Assembly (NCBI RefSeq): GCF_016908515.1
Contig: NZ_JAFBEA010000005.1
Span: forward strand, 124,001 to 188,000
From: Virgibacillus halotolerans
GTDB lineage: Bacteria > Bacillota > Bacilli > Bacillales > Amphibacillaceae
Length of the DNA: 64,000 nucleotides
Direction: 5' to 3'
The notes below the pieces were generated by a model. That model saw only the letters and a list, made by a program, of their open reading frames with translations, had not been told where the DNA came from and did not search any database. This document shows positions 37,015 through 45,835 of the stretch, one piece after another. Position numbers and translations under genes: made by a program. Numbering within the stretch: position 1 is the first letter of the stretch; each line of letters opens with the position of its first letter.

Positions 37015-38616
37015 TTAATTCACACCAACCGCATGATACGCTTGTTCTACCGCTTTTACCTGGTCAGAATCAGTTCCATATAAGTCTACTGCCGCTTGAA
37101 TTGCTGCTTGTCTCATCATGCTAAAGTCGGAACTACTTGTTAAATAAAGTGAAAGTGCGCGATAATAGATTTGTTCTGTTGCCTCACGCCCGACACCTTT
37201 TACCGTTACCCCGTAATGTTCTCCACCCTCAGCCATTAGATATGCAGCCTTGTTATTGATACTACTATTGATATGAACGCCGCCATTATCTAAATTCCCA
37301 ATATATCTTTCGCTCCAGTGATCTGGAGAATAACCGCTATCCGTTCTTTCATCTACAATAACGGATGGATCTTCCATGGAACGTAATGCAATGGAACCAT
37401 CTGCCATGATATTTTCTCCAATTAGCCAGTCATCCCTATCAACCATTGCTCCAAATATATCTGCATAGGATTCATTTAATGCACCAGATTCATTTCGATA
37501 TATTAAACCCGCTGTATGCTGGACTACTCCATGAGACATTTCATGTGCCCCGACATCTAAACCTGCAGCAAGCGGATGAAATCTTATTCCATCCCCATCA
37601 CCGTATGACATTTGTTGACCATTCCAGGATGCATTGTTCCAATTATCACCAACATGTACCGCAGAAACTAATTTTTGACCATTGTCATCAACAGAATCAC
37701 GTCCAAATGTATCTTTAAAATAATCATACGTCTTAGCAGCATTTACATGTGCATCAACAGCTGATCCATCTTTGAACATTTTATTTATGCTCGTTACATC
37801 AACATTTACATTGCTTGTTGCATCATAGGTGACGATATTTTGCCCCCGTGTTTCATCAAGAAGCCTAAACATTCCACCAAATAGCTGCGCTTCCAATTTT
37901 CTCTTTTCCCCAAATACACCCTCACCAAATGCCGTTACCTCATCTGCAGCATTAAACTTATCAACTACATTTCCATTAGTTGCGTCAATGAAATAATGCC
38001 AGTAACCAACTTTAGGATTTGTCGTAGAAGCTGTTACAAGATAGGTTGAATAAAATGCATTATTATTTTCATAGATATATGGTTCAGCATTAATTTCTCC
38101 ATCATACTGATCTACCTTACCAATTACTTTTTCAAGATTATTTTTAAAAACTTTTACTGCTTCATCCTGCGAAATGGAAGCAGTTACATTTATGTTTTTA
38201 TGATCTAAATTTGAAACTACCTGTCCAAAGTAGGAAATAACATGGTCATCATTACTTAATGATATTGTCTGATCAGACCCATAAATTGGTATCCCTTTAT
38301 ACTTTTGAACAAGTTTAAAATGATGGGTTCCTGTTTCCTTGTCTGCTGTTTCATCAATAATTTCAAAGTTTACCTTGGAATCATCTCCCTGTATCTTAAA
38401 CTTCTTACTATTGTTATCCATATAAGCAAGTACGATTTCTCTTTTATTCAATCCTTTAGGCGCCTTCCAATTTCCAATCATGTAGGAAGGGGTATCGTAC
38501 GCCTCATTATATTCAATCTTGTTTTCCTCAGCGTTCACAGCAGTACCATGGGTCAGCAATCCTAATGCAACAACCAAGGCCATACTAGAAGAAAACAATC
38601 CCTTATTAACTTTCAA
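37015..38616 (-). CDS. Secreted neutral metalloprotease (thermolysin/bacillolysin, M4)
   Basis: Zinc endopeptidase exported as a pre-pro-enzyme, about 533 residues. I place the start at the TTG at 38616, 9 bases after GGGAGG; the ATG at 38625 abuts that site. Signal peptide (about 1-30, ending VNAEE), FTP and PepSY propeptide domains (about 40-230), then the catalytic domain. Zinc motif HEMSH at about 358-362, third ligand Glu in NESYAD near 382, catalytic His near 448 (GGVHINSSINN). Adjacent to a camelysin/TasA-like gene on the same strand. Confidence 0.95.
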   Translation of the reverse strand: MKVNKGLFSSSMALVVALGLLTHGTAVNAEENKIEYNEAYDTPSYMIGNWKAPKGLNKREIVLAYMDNNSKKFKIQGDDSKVNFEIIDETADKETGTHHFKLVQKYKGIPIYGSDQTISLSNDDHVISYFGQVVSNLDHKNINVTASISQDEAVKVFKNNLEKVIGKVDQYDGEINAEPYIYENNNAFYSTYLVTASTTNPKVGYWHYFIDATNGNVVDKFNAADEVTAFGEGVFGEKRKLEAQLFGGMFRLLDETRGQNIVTYDATSNVNVDVTSINKMFKDGSAVDAHVNAAKTYDYFKDTFGRDSVDDNGQKLVSAVHVGDNWNNASWNGQQMSYGDGDGIRFHPLAAGLDVGAHEMSHGVVQHTAGLIYRNESGALNESYADIFGAMVDRDDWLIGENIMADGSIALRSMEDPSVIVDERTDSGYSPDHWSERYIGNLDNGGVHINSSINNKAAYLMAEGGEHYGVTVKGVGREATEQIYYRALSLYLTSSSDFSMMRQAAIQAAVDLYGTDSDQVKAVEQAYHAVGVN

Positions 38617-38658
38617 TGATATCATCCTCCCATTTTAATTCCTTATTTTTATAGACAC

Positions 38659-39249
38659 CTAACGATTTTCACCAGCTGATTGGGTTGCATTAAATGTCCA
38701 TTCTAATCCAAGGCTATCTCCTTGATACATATTTTGTTCTTCTCCATTATCAGTGAATTCGAATTCCACCCAAAACTCATGGTTTTCACCAGACTCAAGA
38801 CCGCCCTTTTGCTCCCATAATGGATCCCAAATATCACGTTTTACAACATCTGGATCCATTTTTTGCAGCTCATATAAAGTAGTTTCAAAAATGGGCTCAC
38901 TTTCTTGATCCCAATTCCATAGGAAATTAACTTTTATATGTTTGCCAAAATCATCATTATTATCACCATTCAAATCTGTCACAGTATACTTTGTTTCCAA
39001 ATTCACATTTTCTATTTTCAAACTTCCGTCATTAGATAAAACAAATTCACGTAGCATAGTATCACCCGGCTTAAGCCCATCGATATCAATAAGGGCAGTC
39101 GGGTTAGCTGATAAATCCAATGTTCCAGCAGCAAATGCATTATTTGTCACTTCTTGATCACTGAAATATGCATAAGTCCCACCACCGATTAATGCTATAC
39201 CTAACGCCGCTGATGCCATACCTAAACCTAATCTTTTCTTTATCCCCAT
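38659..39249 (-). CDS. Camelysin/TasA-like secreted protein (M73)
   Basis: 196 residues. N-terminal signal of the SipW type (GMASAALGIALIGGGTYAYF, cut before SDQEVTNNAF), then the M73/TasA fold: FAAGTLDLSANP, GDTMLREFVLSN and NHEFWVEFEFTD. The family includes the B. subtilis biofilm fibre TasA and the Bacillus casein-cleaving camelysin CalY. Unusually, no sipW signal peptidase or tapA gene is adjacent; the neighbour is the neutral protease 42 bases downstream. Confidence 0.9.
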   Translation of the reverse strand: MGIKKRLGLGMASAALGIALIGGGTYAYFSDQEVTNNAFAAGTLDLSANPTALIDIDGLKPGDTMLREFVLSNDGSLKIENVNLETKYTVTDLNGDNNDDFGKHIKVNFLWNWDQESEPIFETTLYELQKMDPDVVKRDIWDPLWEQKGGLESGENHEFWVEFEFTDNGEEQNMYQGDSLGLEWTFNATQSAGENR

Positions 39250-39848
39250 CTTTATTTCCTCCCCGATTCCATTTTGTATAAATTACTAAATACATATAAA
39301 TTCGTCATGTTAATACCGAAAATGAAACCAAATGACATTTATCCTCCTTTCAATTTACTTTTTTTCTGTAAAAAAATGGCATTCTTTCGCCTTTATTATA
39401 AAAATAGATTGGCGCCAAATGCCTGTGGTTTTCTGTAAGATTAAACTGTTATTACCACTATAATAGAATGCAAGTAAAATAGTTGTCAGATTTTGTAGGT
39501 ATAATGGATGTTTTTTCAAATTGATAGTTAAGCACCATTTATTAAAATCTATTTACTAGGATAAAAGTCTATCTAAAAAATAGCAGACAGATCTTAAAGG
39601 TTGCGCATAAGCCATTTCTGTATTTTTGATATAATGAATTTTTTTACTATATTTCTCTATTAAACAAAAAAATGAATCAATAAGCCTAGTCGCTATTTTT
39701 CATACTCTAAAACAGTGAACAAATAGCTTTTTTATCTCTATATTTTTAACGCATTGTTATCCAGACTCCTTATATAGTCATACAAAATAAAATGAACTGT
39801 GTCTTATATCCTATCTTTATGAACATGGAGCTATCATCTTTGAACTAT
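39250..39848. other. Gene-free stretch upstream of the camelysin gene
   Basis: About 600 very AT-rich bases with no reading frame I can support; its left part should hold the camelysin promoter. Confidence 0.6.
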
Positions 39849-39915
39849 AAAGTGAAACTTCATTACTGGAGGTTTTACTGCCCGCCAAACTGCAATAAAA
39901 TAAAGCAAAAATAAA
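39849..39915 (+). repeat. Dispersed short repeat, copy 2
   Basis: AAAGTGAAACTTCATT, GGAGGTTTTACTGCCCGCCAAACTGC and an A-rich tail, as at 20640-20711. Confidence 0.7.
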
Positions 39916-39945
39916 AGACCTTCAACCCAATAGTTGAAAGTCCCT
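39907..39945 (-). terminator. Terminator after the FMN reductase gene
   Basis: Minus strand GACTTTCAAC-loop-GTTGAAGGTC then TTTTATTTTT; 13 bases after the stop. Confidence 0.85.
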
Positions 39946-39958
39946 TTGATTGTAAGTT

Positions 39959-40510
39959 CTATTTAAATGTTTTCGTATTTTCAATCCAGTTAATAAAATT
40001 ATCTATAACCGTATCGATAAATTGAATCGTTGGTTCATCCGTTAAGACACCATTCTCATCTATTTTGTCATGTGAAACACCAACAAACACTTCATTTCCA
40101 GGCAATGTAAGTGCTGATAATCCCGGAGAGTTAAGGATCTGACGTAGATGCATTTGCGCACGTGCTGTTCCTAATAAGCTCTTGGAAGCTCCAACAATCA
40201 TAATTGGTTTCTTCACCATGACCTTATCCACTCTTGAAAGCCAATCAATTGCATTTTTTAGTACCCCTGGAACGGAATGGTTATATTCAGGTGTCACAAA
40301 TAAAACGCCGTCACTGTTAAGTATTTTTTCTTTTACTTCTTTGACAATTGCAGGTGGACTAAACTCTTCATCCTCGTTAAAAAAAGGAAGCTGATCGATT
40401 GGCAATTGCTCAATCTCCACCGTTTCTTTATACCTGTCCTGCATAAAGTTAGCCAATTTTTTGTTATAAGAATCCTTACGTACACTACCAACCATTGCTA
40501 CAATTTTCAT
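39959..40510 (-). CDS. NADPH-dependent FMN reductase family protein
   Basis: Flavodoxin-like oxidoreductase, 183 residues, cytoplasmic. FMN phosphate-binding start AMVGSVRKDSYNKKLA, then VTPEYNHSVPGVLKNAIDWLSR near residue 75 (the NADPH/FMN motif) and GASKSLLGTARAQMHLR near 107. Reduces flavin, quinones, azo compounds or chromate; the true substrate is not predictable. Confidence 0.92.
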   Translation of the reverse strand: MKIVAMVGSVRKDSYNKKLANFMQDRYKETVEIEQLPIDQLPFFNEDEEFSPPAIVKEVKEKILNSDGVLFVTPEYNHSVPGVLKNAIDWLSRVDKVMVKKPIMIVGASKSLLGTARAQMHLRQILNSPGLSALTLPGNEVFVGVSHDKIDENGVLTDEPTIQFIDTVIDNFINWIENTKTFK

Positions 40511-40772
40511 TAACTATTTCCCTCCATATCATTACAATTATACTTTTACAACCGATTTGTTAAGTATAAAGCAAAATGAAAAATAATGTAAAGTAATACA
40601 ATTACATAAAGTAACAATTCAAGACTGGAAACAAACTATCCTTACCTACAGCTACCAGCCCTCGATTACCTAAGTATAATGGTTCGTTATTAGATTGTAT
40701 AATCATTCAGTATTTTATTTTTATTCAATAATAAGATAAACTGAAAACATGTTGGATAAGGAGTTGAAATCA
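40511..40772. other. Divergent intergenic region
   Basis: About 260 bases between the FMN reductase and methyltransferase genes, holding both promoters. The repeated TAAAGTAATACAATTACATAAAGTAACAAT-like composition near 40590-40616 is AT-rich and unassigned. Confidence 0.45.
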
Positions 40773-41549
40773 ATGCCTATTAATTTTCATGACCCGAAAA
40801 ATAAACTGACCTATTCAACACGAGAAGCGGACAGGGGTTGGAAGGAATTTTTCGCAGGATTACTGAATGATGATATTCAACACGCGGTGGATATTGGTTG
40901 TGGTGGTGGTATTTATTCCAAAGCGTTATTTGAAGCCGGAATTCCTGCTGTAACTGGTGTGGACTTTTCAAAAGTAATGGTTGAAGCAGCGAAAACAAAC
41001 TGTGTGGATTATAGTCAGATAGATTTCGTGATGGGCAATGCTCATCACACTGGATTACCTGACCAATCGTATGATTTCGTATTCGAACGTGCAATCATTC
41101 ATCATTTAAACGATCTGTCATCATGCTTTTCGGAAGCATCTCGACTGCTAAAACAAGATGGAACCATTTACATCCAGGATCGAACGCCAGAAGATTGCTT
41201 GCTGGAAGGAACCAGCAGCCATATTAGAGGCTATTTCTTTGAGCTGTTTCCCCATTTGAAAGAAATAGAACGACAAAGACGGCATTCCAGCATAGAAGTT
41301 ATTCAAGCGTTAAACAGTGCAGGTTTTACGAATATTGAGGAAATAAAACGATGGGAAATCAGACAGAAATATACAACTAAAAAGGAATTAATCGCAGACA
41401 TAAAGGAGAGAACCGGGCGCTCTATCCTTCACGAATTAACAACGCAGCAGCTTTCCCAGCTTGCAGCATTTGTTGATCAACGACTTCCAAAGACTGGTGA
41501 AATCATTGAAAAAGACCGCTGGACAGTTTGGGTAGCTCGTAAAAAATAA
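40773..41549 (+). CDS. Class I SAM-dependent methyltransferase
   Basis: About 258 residues. Start at the ATG at 40773, with AAGGAG 9 bases upstream; an ATG at 40749 precedes that site. Rossmann-like methyltransferase with motif I VDIGCGGGIYSKALFEAG near residue 36, then GVDFSKVMVEAAK, FVMGNAHHTGLPDQSYDFV and FERAIIHHL. Small-molecule methyltransferase (UbiE/Methyltransf_11 type); substrate unknown. The downstream VOC gene is close enough (22 bases) to be co-transcribed. Confidence 0.9.
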   Translation: MPINFHDPKNKLTYSTREADRGWKEFFAGLLNDDIQHAVDIGCGGGIYSKALFEAGIPAVTGVDFSKVMVEAAKTNCVDYSQIDFVMGNAHHTGLPDQSYDFVFERAIIHHLNDLSSCFSEASRLLKQDGTIYIQDRTPEDCLLEGTSSHIRGYFFELFPHLKEIERQRRHSSIEVIQALNSAGFTNIEEIKRWEIRQKYTTKKELIADIKERTGRSILHELTTQQLSQLAAFVDQRLPKTGEIIEKDRWTVWVARKK

Positions 41550-41571
41550 TAATGACAGGGGATTAGGTAAT

Positions 41572-41940
41572 ATGAATAGTGAATTTGTGGGAATCGATCA
41601 TGTGCAATTAGCAGCACCTAAAGGTAGTGAGCCAGAAGCAAGAAATTTTTATGGTAAAGTACTTGGATTAACAGAAATCCCTAAGCCTGATAATTTAGCC
41701 AAAAGGGGCGGTGTTTGGTTTGAATTAGGGAAACAGCAATTACACATTGGCATCCAACTTGATTTTTCCCCGGCAAAAAAGGCCCACCCTGCTTTTGAAG
41801 TAAGCAACATCCATACACTTCGTGAAAAACTGCAGAAAAATAATGTCCTGGTTATTGAAGATGAACCATTAGAGGGAGCCAAACGATTTTATGCCAATGA
41901 TCCCTTTGATAATCGGATTGAATTTCTGGAACGACTTTAA
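41572..41940 (+). CDS. VOC-family (glyoxalase/bleomycin-resistance) protein
   Basis: 122 residues, single vicinal-oxygen-chelate domain: IDHVQLAAPKGSEPEARNFY at the start (first metal His), LHIGIQLDFSP near 61 and DPFDNRIEFLE at the end (Glu). Metal ligands are present, so it may be an active lyase or dioxygenase, or bind a drug. Probably in one unit with the methyltransferase. Confidence 0.9.
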   Translation: MNSEFVGIDHVQLAAPKGSEPEARNFYGKVLGLTEIPKPDNLAKRGGVWFELGKQQLHIGIQLDFSPAKKAHPAFEVSNIHTLREKLQKNNVLVIEDEPLEGAKRFYANDPFDNRIEFLERL

Positions 41941-41973
41941 AATTTATTTACGCCATGAAATTTAAATTCATAT

Positions 41974-42017
41974 GCGCACATAAAGTTTAAATCATAATAA
42001 TCCATGTGCGCTTTTTC
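41974..42017 (+). terminator. Terminator after the VOC gene
   Basis: GCGCACAT-loop-ATGTGCGC then TTTTTC. Confidence 0.85.
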
Positions 42018-42033
42018 TTGTTTCCAATAAGAT

Positions 42034-42540
42034 TTAAATCATTCGATGATATCTCAACGCCATGTAATCCTCCCCTTCTACAACACCATATTCAAGTTGT
42101 TCATGTACACAAAAAAAACCTTTTGCCTCATAAAAAGGAATGCCTTTATCATTATGCTTGGTTACAGACACCCATTGCTCCTTGGCACCATACTCTTTCA
42201 ATTCCTTTGTCACAGCGTCTAATAACATGGAACCCAGACCTTCTTTTCTTCTGTTTGGATCCAGGTATAACACAAATAGCTCCCCATGATTTTCACTGAT
42301 CATTCCTCCCCCGCCAGCGCCAACGACCATGCCATCATCTACCGCAACGATCCAACCATTCCACTGTCTATTGGTAATCGTTATTTCTTTTAAAATCCGG
42401 TCATATGTATAAAACTCACGAATCATTCTATTAATATATTCACTGGAAAGAAGCTCGCTATATGTCGCCCAGTAAGCATCAATACACACTTTAGCGATGC
42501 CATCAATATGTTCCTCATTTGCTTTTTGAATGGTTATCAC
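42034..42540 (-). CDS. GNAT-family N-acetyltransferase
   Basis: About 168 residues from the GTG at 42540 (GGAG 8 bases upstream); the longer frame to 42714 runs back over the tRNA-like sequence and is rejected. Acetyl-CoA motif LYLDPNRRKEGLGSMLLDAV near residue 85 and the C-terminal VSVTKHNDKGIPFYEAKGF. Substrate unknown. Confidence 0.88.
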   Translation of the reverse strand: MITIQKANEEHIDGIAKVCIDAYWATYSELLSSEYINRMIREFYTYDRILKEITITNRQWNGWIVAVDDGMVVGAGGGGMISENHGELFVLYLDPNRRKEGLGSMLLDAVTKELKEYGAKEQWVSVTKHNDKGIPFYEAKGFFCVHEQLEYGVVEGEDYMALRYHRMI

Positions 42541-42657
42541 GCTTATCGCTCCAATTCCTTTATATTGTCTAAAAATCATATTATTTTTCAACCCAAAATA
42601 CTTCAGAAAATCGTCAAAAAGGATTATTATTTTTAGTGTAACACTTTTATAATATTT

Positions 42658-42729
42658 GCTGGTGTAGCACAGTTGGCAGTGCACTTCTCTCGGAATGAAG
42701 GGTAGGGGGTTCAAATCTTCTCACCAGCA
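42658..42729 (+). tRNA. Degenerate tRNA (tRNA-Thr-like body, anticodon CGG), left att copy
   Basis: Folds as a 72-base cloverleaf: acceptor GCTGGTG/CACCAGC, D stem GCAC/GTGC, anticodon loop CTCGGAA on a stem with one mismatch, T loop TTCAAAT on a stem with three G-U pairs. The body resembles tRNA-Thr, and the copy at 46518 reads CTCGTAA (Thr, CGT). Probably an inactive remnant used as an integration site. Confidence 0.5.
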
Positions 42730-42860
42730 TCAATTATAAACGTTAATATAAAGCGATTCTTGAACATTTCAAGGGTCGCTTTTTATGATAAAAAACCCCT
42801 TTATGCCGACATTTTGACGGCGAAACCCTTAAGTTTAATGGTTTTTGTTGTTTTATATTG

Positions 42861-43561
42861 TTACATAATTATAATCGATTGTATATCATTTCCATTGATA
42901 ATTAATTCTTTACTGCATATAAAATGAAATGTCTTTATCTTCATTAACTTCAATTTCTCATTGACATAATCAGTTTCTCTCTCTGTTTTATCGATTGTTT
43001 TTCTGATTCGTTTGAGTTCTAATAATCGATAATCCTCTTCATGAGCCATATCTCTGAACTGCTTCGCCTAAATTCCTATATTCAGCCATCTCTAGATTGT
43101 GCTTTTATGTGCGATTCAAATTGTTCGTATGCATAAGCAACCTTATAACTTGTAGAAGAACCTTCCATACCGCTAGATTCCGAAGCTACTTCACTCAACG
43201 TATCATAAAAACTTTCAACCCACATCACCTTTTGAAGTTATATGATTGCAGATAATTTTATTTCAATTTGCATCCATAGGTGATTAGCAATGAAGAAGTC
43301 TTCGAAGTCCTCCATGATTTCTCTTTGTGTTTCAGTGAAATACTTTGCTCTCAATCCATGTTTTTTAGCTATACTGTTCCGTTTGGTAGAGTGGTTCTTG
43401 GAATTAGGGTTGCAACCTTTTCAGAATTAATTGCATCCTTTTTTGTTGCATCCCTTTCCACTTTTCAGTGTGCCTAGCTTCAAATCATATTTTTCAGCTA
43501 AATCTTTTAACGTAATCTTAGATGTTTCCCATTCATTTCTGATATTCTCCTAGTTCACCAT
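42861..43561 (-). pseudogene. Phage terminase small subunit (PBSX XtmA-like), wrecked
   Basis: Reads on the minus strand from an ATG at 43561 (GGAGGTGGAG upstream), but codon 4 is TAG where the homologue would have Trp. Then EWETSKITLKDLAEKYDLKL (the HTH of TerS), a frameshift into RDATKKDAINSEKVATLIP, another into IAKKHGLRAKYFTETQRE and HLWMQIEIKL, then YKVAYAYEQFESHIKAQSRD, and finally MAHEEDYRLLELKRIRKTID near 43045. At least four lesions; order matches a PBSX-type TerS from end to end. Not functional. Confidence 0.8.
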
Positions 43562-43620
43562 TTACATTCAACTCCACCTCCAATTGTTTTTCAGGTATAA
43601 AAAAGCACCTGTTTAGGATG

Positions 43621-43950
43621 CTATAAACCAGGTACCCATTCTCTTATTTCTTTCAGTATTGCATATGCCTTCGTAGAAATTTTATTTCTTTCTAAATAAT
43701 CAATTCCTTTCAATGTGATGCTCGGATCTGTTGGTTTATACTCTGTATAAAAACGATCTACAAAAGTAATGGGTGCTAAACCAGATATTAATCCTTCGTC
43801 TACCATCATCATTAACACTCTACAATACCTTGAATATGAAACGTTTAAGGAGTCTTCATTGACTTTGCTAAAGTCTATTATTTCATCATCCAAAGAATCG
43901 TTTGAGTATTTAAGTACGGCCAAAATGATATCCTTGCTATCTTTACTCAT
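43621..43950 (-). CDS. YjcQ-like phage-associated protein
   Basis: About 109 residues from the ATG at 43950, 9 bases after GGAGG; upstream frame is rejected as it overlaps that site. Resembles YjcQ, a small winged-helix-like protein found in phage and defective-phage regions: KDIILAVLKYSND, YSRYCRVLMMMVDEGLISGL, ITLKGIDYLERN. Role unknown. It lies beside the terminase remnant on the same strand. Confidence 0.75.
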   Translation of the reverse strand: MSKDSKDIILAVLKYSNDSLDDEIIDFSKVNEDSLNVSYSRYCRVLMMMVDEGLISGLAPITFVDRFYTEYKPTDPSITLKGIDYLERNKISTKAYAILKEIREWVPGL

Positions 43951-44210
43951 AAATTCCATCCTCCCCCTCAATTTCAATATACAACAAAGGGGTATCATTT
44001 TCTAAATAAAAAAACGCCGCAATGGTTGCCTATTATTTTACACTTAATATTTATTTGATTTCTTCAACAGTTAAATCATCTCGTATTGAAACAGCATATT
44101 CGTTTCTTATTTCATTTCTCTTCGATATCATTGTTATAGATATAAGTGTTTACAAAGTATTAAAATAATGTATTATGTAATTATCCGGATTTATTCGGTA
44201 CTATTTTTAT
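43951..44210. other. AT-rich stretch inside the phage remnant
   Basis: Nothing I can support as a gene. A 26-codon frame at 44051-44131 (minus) has phage-like composition but no ribosome site. Confidence 0.5.
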
Positions 44211-44284
44211 AACGTTATAGCTCAGTTGGATAGAGCGTCTGTTTCGCAAACAGAATGGCGGGGGGTCGAGCCCCCCCAGCGAAT
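44211..44284 (+). tRNA. tRNA-like gene with anticodon CGC, acceptor stem mismatched
   Basis: D arm GCTC/GAGC, anticodon arm TCTGT-TTCGCAA-ACAGA and a G/C-only T stem are perfect, giving anticodon CGC (Ala by code). But the acceptor ends (AACGTTA and CAGCGAA) pair at only about four of seven positions and T54 is replaced. Either a decayed tRNA or a phage tRNA with an altered acceptor. A terminator-like hairpin follows. Confidence 0.5.
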
Positions 44285-44289
44285 ATTAT

Positions 44290-44330
44290 CCGAGGTTCTT
44301 CTTAAAGAATCTTGGTTTTGTTTTTGTTTT
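44290..44330 (+). terminator. Terminator-like hairpin after the tRNA-like gene
   Basis: CCGAGGTTCTT-loop-AAGAATCTTGG followed by TTTTGTTTTTGTTTTTG. Confidence 0.65.
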
Positions 44331-44648
44331 TGTTTTTTATATTTTAAATATTAAAAAAGCACCGAAATGGGCGCCTACTTATTTAGAACCATTGCTCATC
44401 CTCTTTTATAATTTTCCAAGCAACTTAACACTTAGATTTGAATCAATGGAATTGGCTACATCTAAAAAACTTTATCCATCCGATCATTATCTCTATCAAT
44501 CAATTAAATCGCGAATATTTACGATGTGCCGAAAGAAGTTAGTCATTTGAAAAAACTTTAATGCAACGATCATCATGTCGTTTTAATTATATGTACCATC
44601 TAGTACTATTTTACTATCTTCGATTTTAGATTAAGAAGTGATCTTAAT
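44331..44648. other. Gene-free stretch upstream of the SHOCT protein
   Basis: About 320 bases. A leftward hairpin GGCGCC-CATTTC-GGTGC-TTTTTT lies at 44354-44376. The minus strand behind it has short coding-like fragments but no intact frame. Confidence 0.5.
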
Positions 44649-45182
44649 ATGGTTTTTTGGAAAGATTCAATCAAGAAACAAACCGCTTTTGAGGTTGTTG
44701 GAGGAAAGAACCTCTTCAAAAAGTCGTCAGCAAATATGTACAAAATGATATCTCAAGAAAAAGAAAACGGTGAAGGGGTAGTGAAAGTTAAAGGTAAACT
44801 ATACTATTTCTTAGGATCACATAAGGAAGAGAAACACACAAGAAGTGCAGGTAAAGCTGCTGCAGGTGCTATCGTTGGTGGCGTATTGACGGGTGGGCTT
44901 GGAGCTATAGCCGGCGCTGCTATTGGTGGTAAGAAAAAGGATGACTCTTTATTTTTTATGGATTTTATGGATTTCGAAACTGAACAAAAATTTACCGTAC
45001 AAGTTAAACAGTTAAAGGGTCATTTCCATGCCGTAAATGATTTTAGAATAGCAAACATACAGATTGAAGAGGATGACATGGGCCTAAATGCAGCAGATAA
45101 ACTCATGAAATATAAGAAGCTTCTCGATGCAGAAGCAATTACACAAGATGAATATGATAAAAAGAAACAGGAATTATTATAG
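44649..45182 (+). CDS. SHOCT-domain protein with glycine-rich segment
   Basis: 177 residues. Middle has a glycine-zipper-like hydrophobic run (GAIVGGVLTGGLGAIAGAAI, about 75-95); the C-terminal 35 residues form a SHOCT motif (AADKLMKYKKLLDAEAITQD, then a final KKKQELL), a short oligomerisation domain common in phage and membrane-associated proteins. No strong ribosome site before the ATG. Function unknown; accessory gene of the remnant. Confidence 0.75.
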   Translation: MVFWKDSIKKQTAFEVVGGKNLFKKSSANMYKMISQEKENGEGVVKVKGKLYYFLGSHKEEKHTRSAGKAAAGAIVGGVLTGGLGAIAGAAIGGKKKDDSLFFMDFMDFETEQKFTVQVKQLKGHFHAVNDFRIANIQIEEDDMGLNAADKLMKYKKLLDAEAITQDEYDKKKQELL

Positions 45183-45212
45183 AACTTTTAACTACCTTGA
45201 GGAGGTTTAATT

Positions 45213-45755
45213 ATATTTAAGAGATTATCTTATCTATTATTATTAGTGTTACTTACTGTAGGTTTAGCGGCATGTGGTGATGATATTGAGGAAGTCGATG
45301 GTGCTACAAAAGATAACAGCAGTGAAACTAAAGATGAAAAAGAAGAACCTAAATTAAGTGATACCGAATTAGAGATGAATGATTATGAATCTTTAATAAA
45401 ATAAGCAGAGAAAATTACTAGAAAATACGACGACAAACAAGTTCTTGCTTTAGAAATAGAATTTACGAACAATAGTGATAAGTCAACGAGTCTTTGGATG
45501 GCATTAGCATCAAGGGCGAATCAAGAAACCGACACAACGATAGAATTGCTTGATGGAGCGAATGGACAATATCCGGACGACTATAAAGCAGATCTTGTTG
45601 AAATGGGAGATACTAACGTTAAGAGCGGGGCAACTGTAGATGCAGTAGTAGGGTTCCAAATCAAATATGCCGGTGAACCAGTTCAATTAATAGATTCTAA
45701 CGGCTCTGATAATCCGGAAACATTTGAAAGAATCGTGGAAACATCAGACAAATAA
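45213..45755 (+). pseudogene. Broken lipoprotein gene (start lost, internal stop)
   Basis: A good GAGGAGG is followed not by ATG but by ATA (45213) in the frame FKRLSYLLLLVLLTVGLAAC, a lipoprotein signal with lipobox GLAAC. The frame continues with a charged linker to an in-frame TAA at 45402-45404, then stays open for 116 more codons to 45755 (VLALEIEFTNNSDKSTSLWM, GFQIKYAGEPVQLID). The second half resembles DUF5067/DUF4352-type extracellular domains. Two independent lesions suggest a dead gene. Confidence 0.75.
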
Positions 45756-45835
45756 TAAATTGAAAATTGGTGTGCATTTAATGGTACACCCTCTAATAAA
45801 TAGATTTAGAAAAAATAAAAAAGTAGGTGTTAAAA

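Noticed and set aside
42541-42714. N-terminal extension of the acetyltransferase frame.
   Set aside because: Overlaps the tRNA-like sequence and has no start signal, whereas the GTG at 42540 does.
42658-42729. A functional tRNA-Pro (anticodon CGG).
   Set aside because: The body is tRNA-Thr-like, the anticodon stem has a mismatch and the T stem has three wobble pairs; better read as a degenerate att-site copy.
44051-44131. 26-codon minus-strand frame (MISKRNEIRNEYAVSIRDDL).
   Set aside because: Composition is phage-like but there is no ribosome site; probably a remnant.
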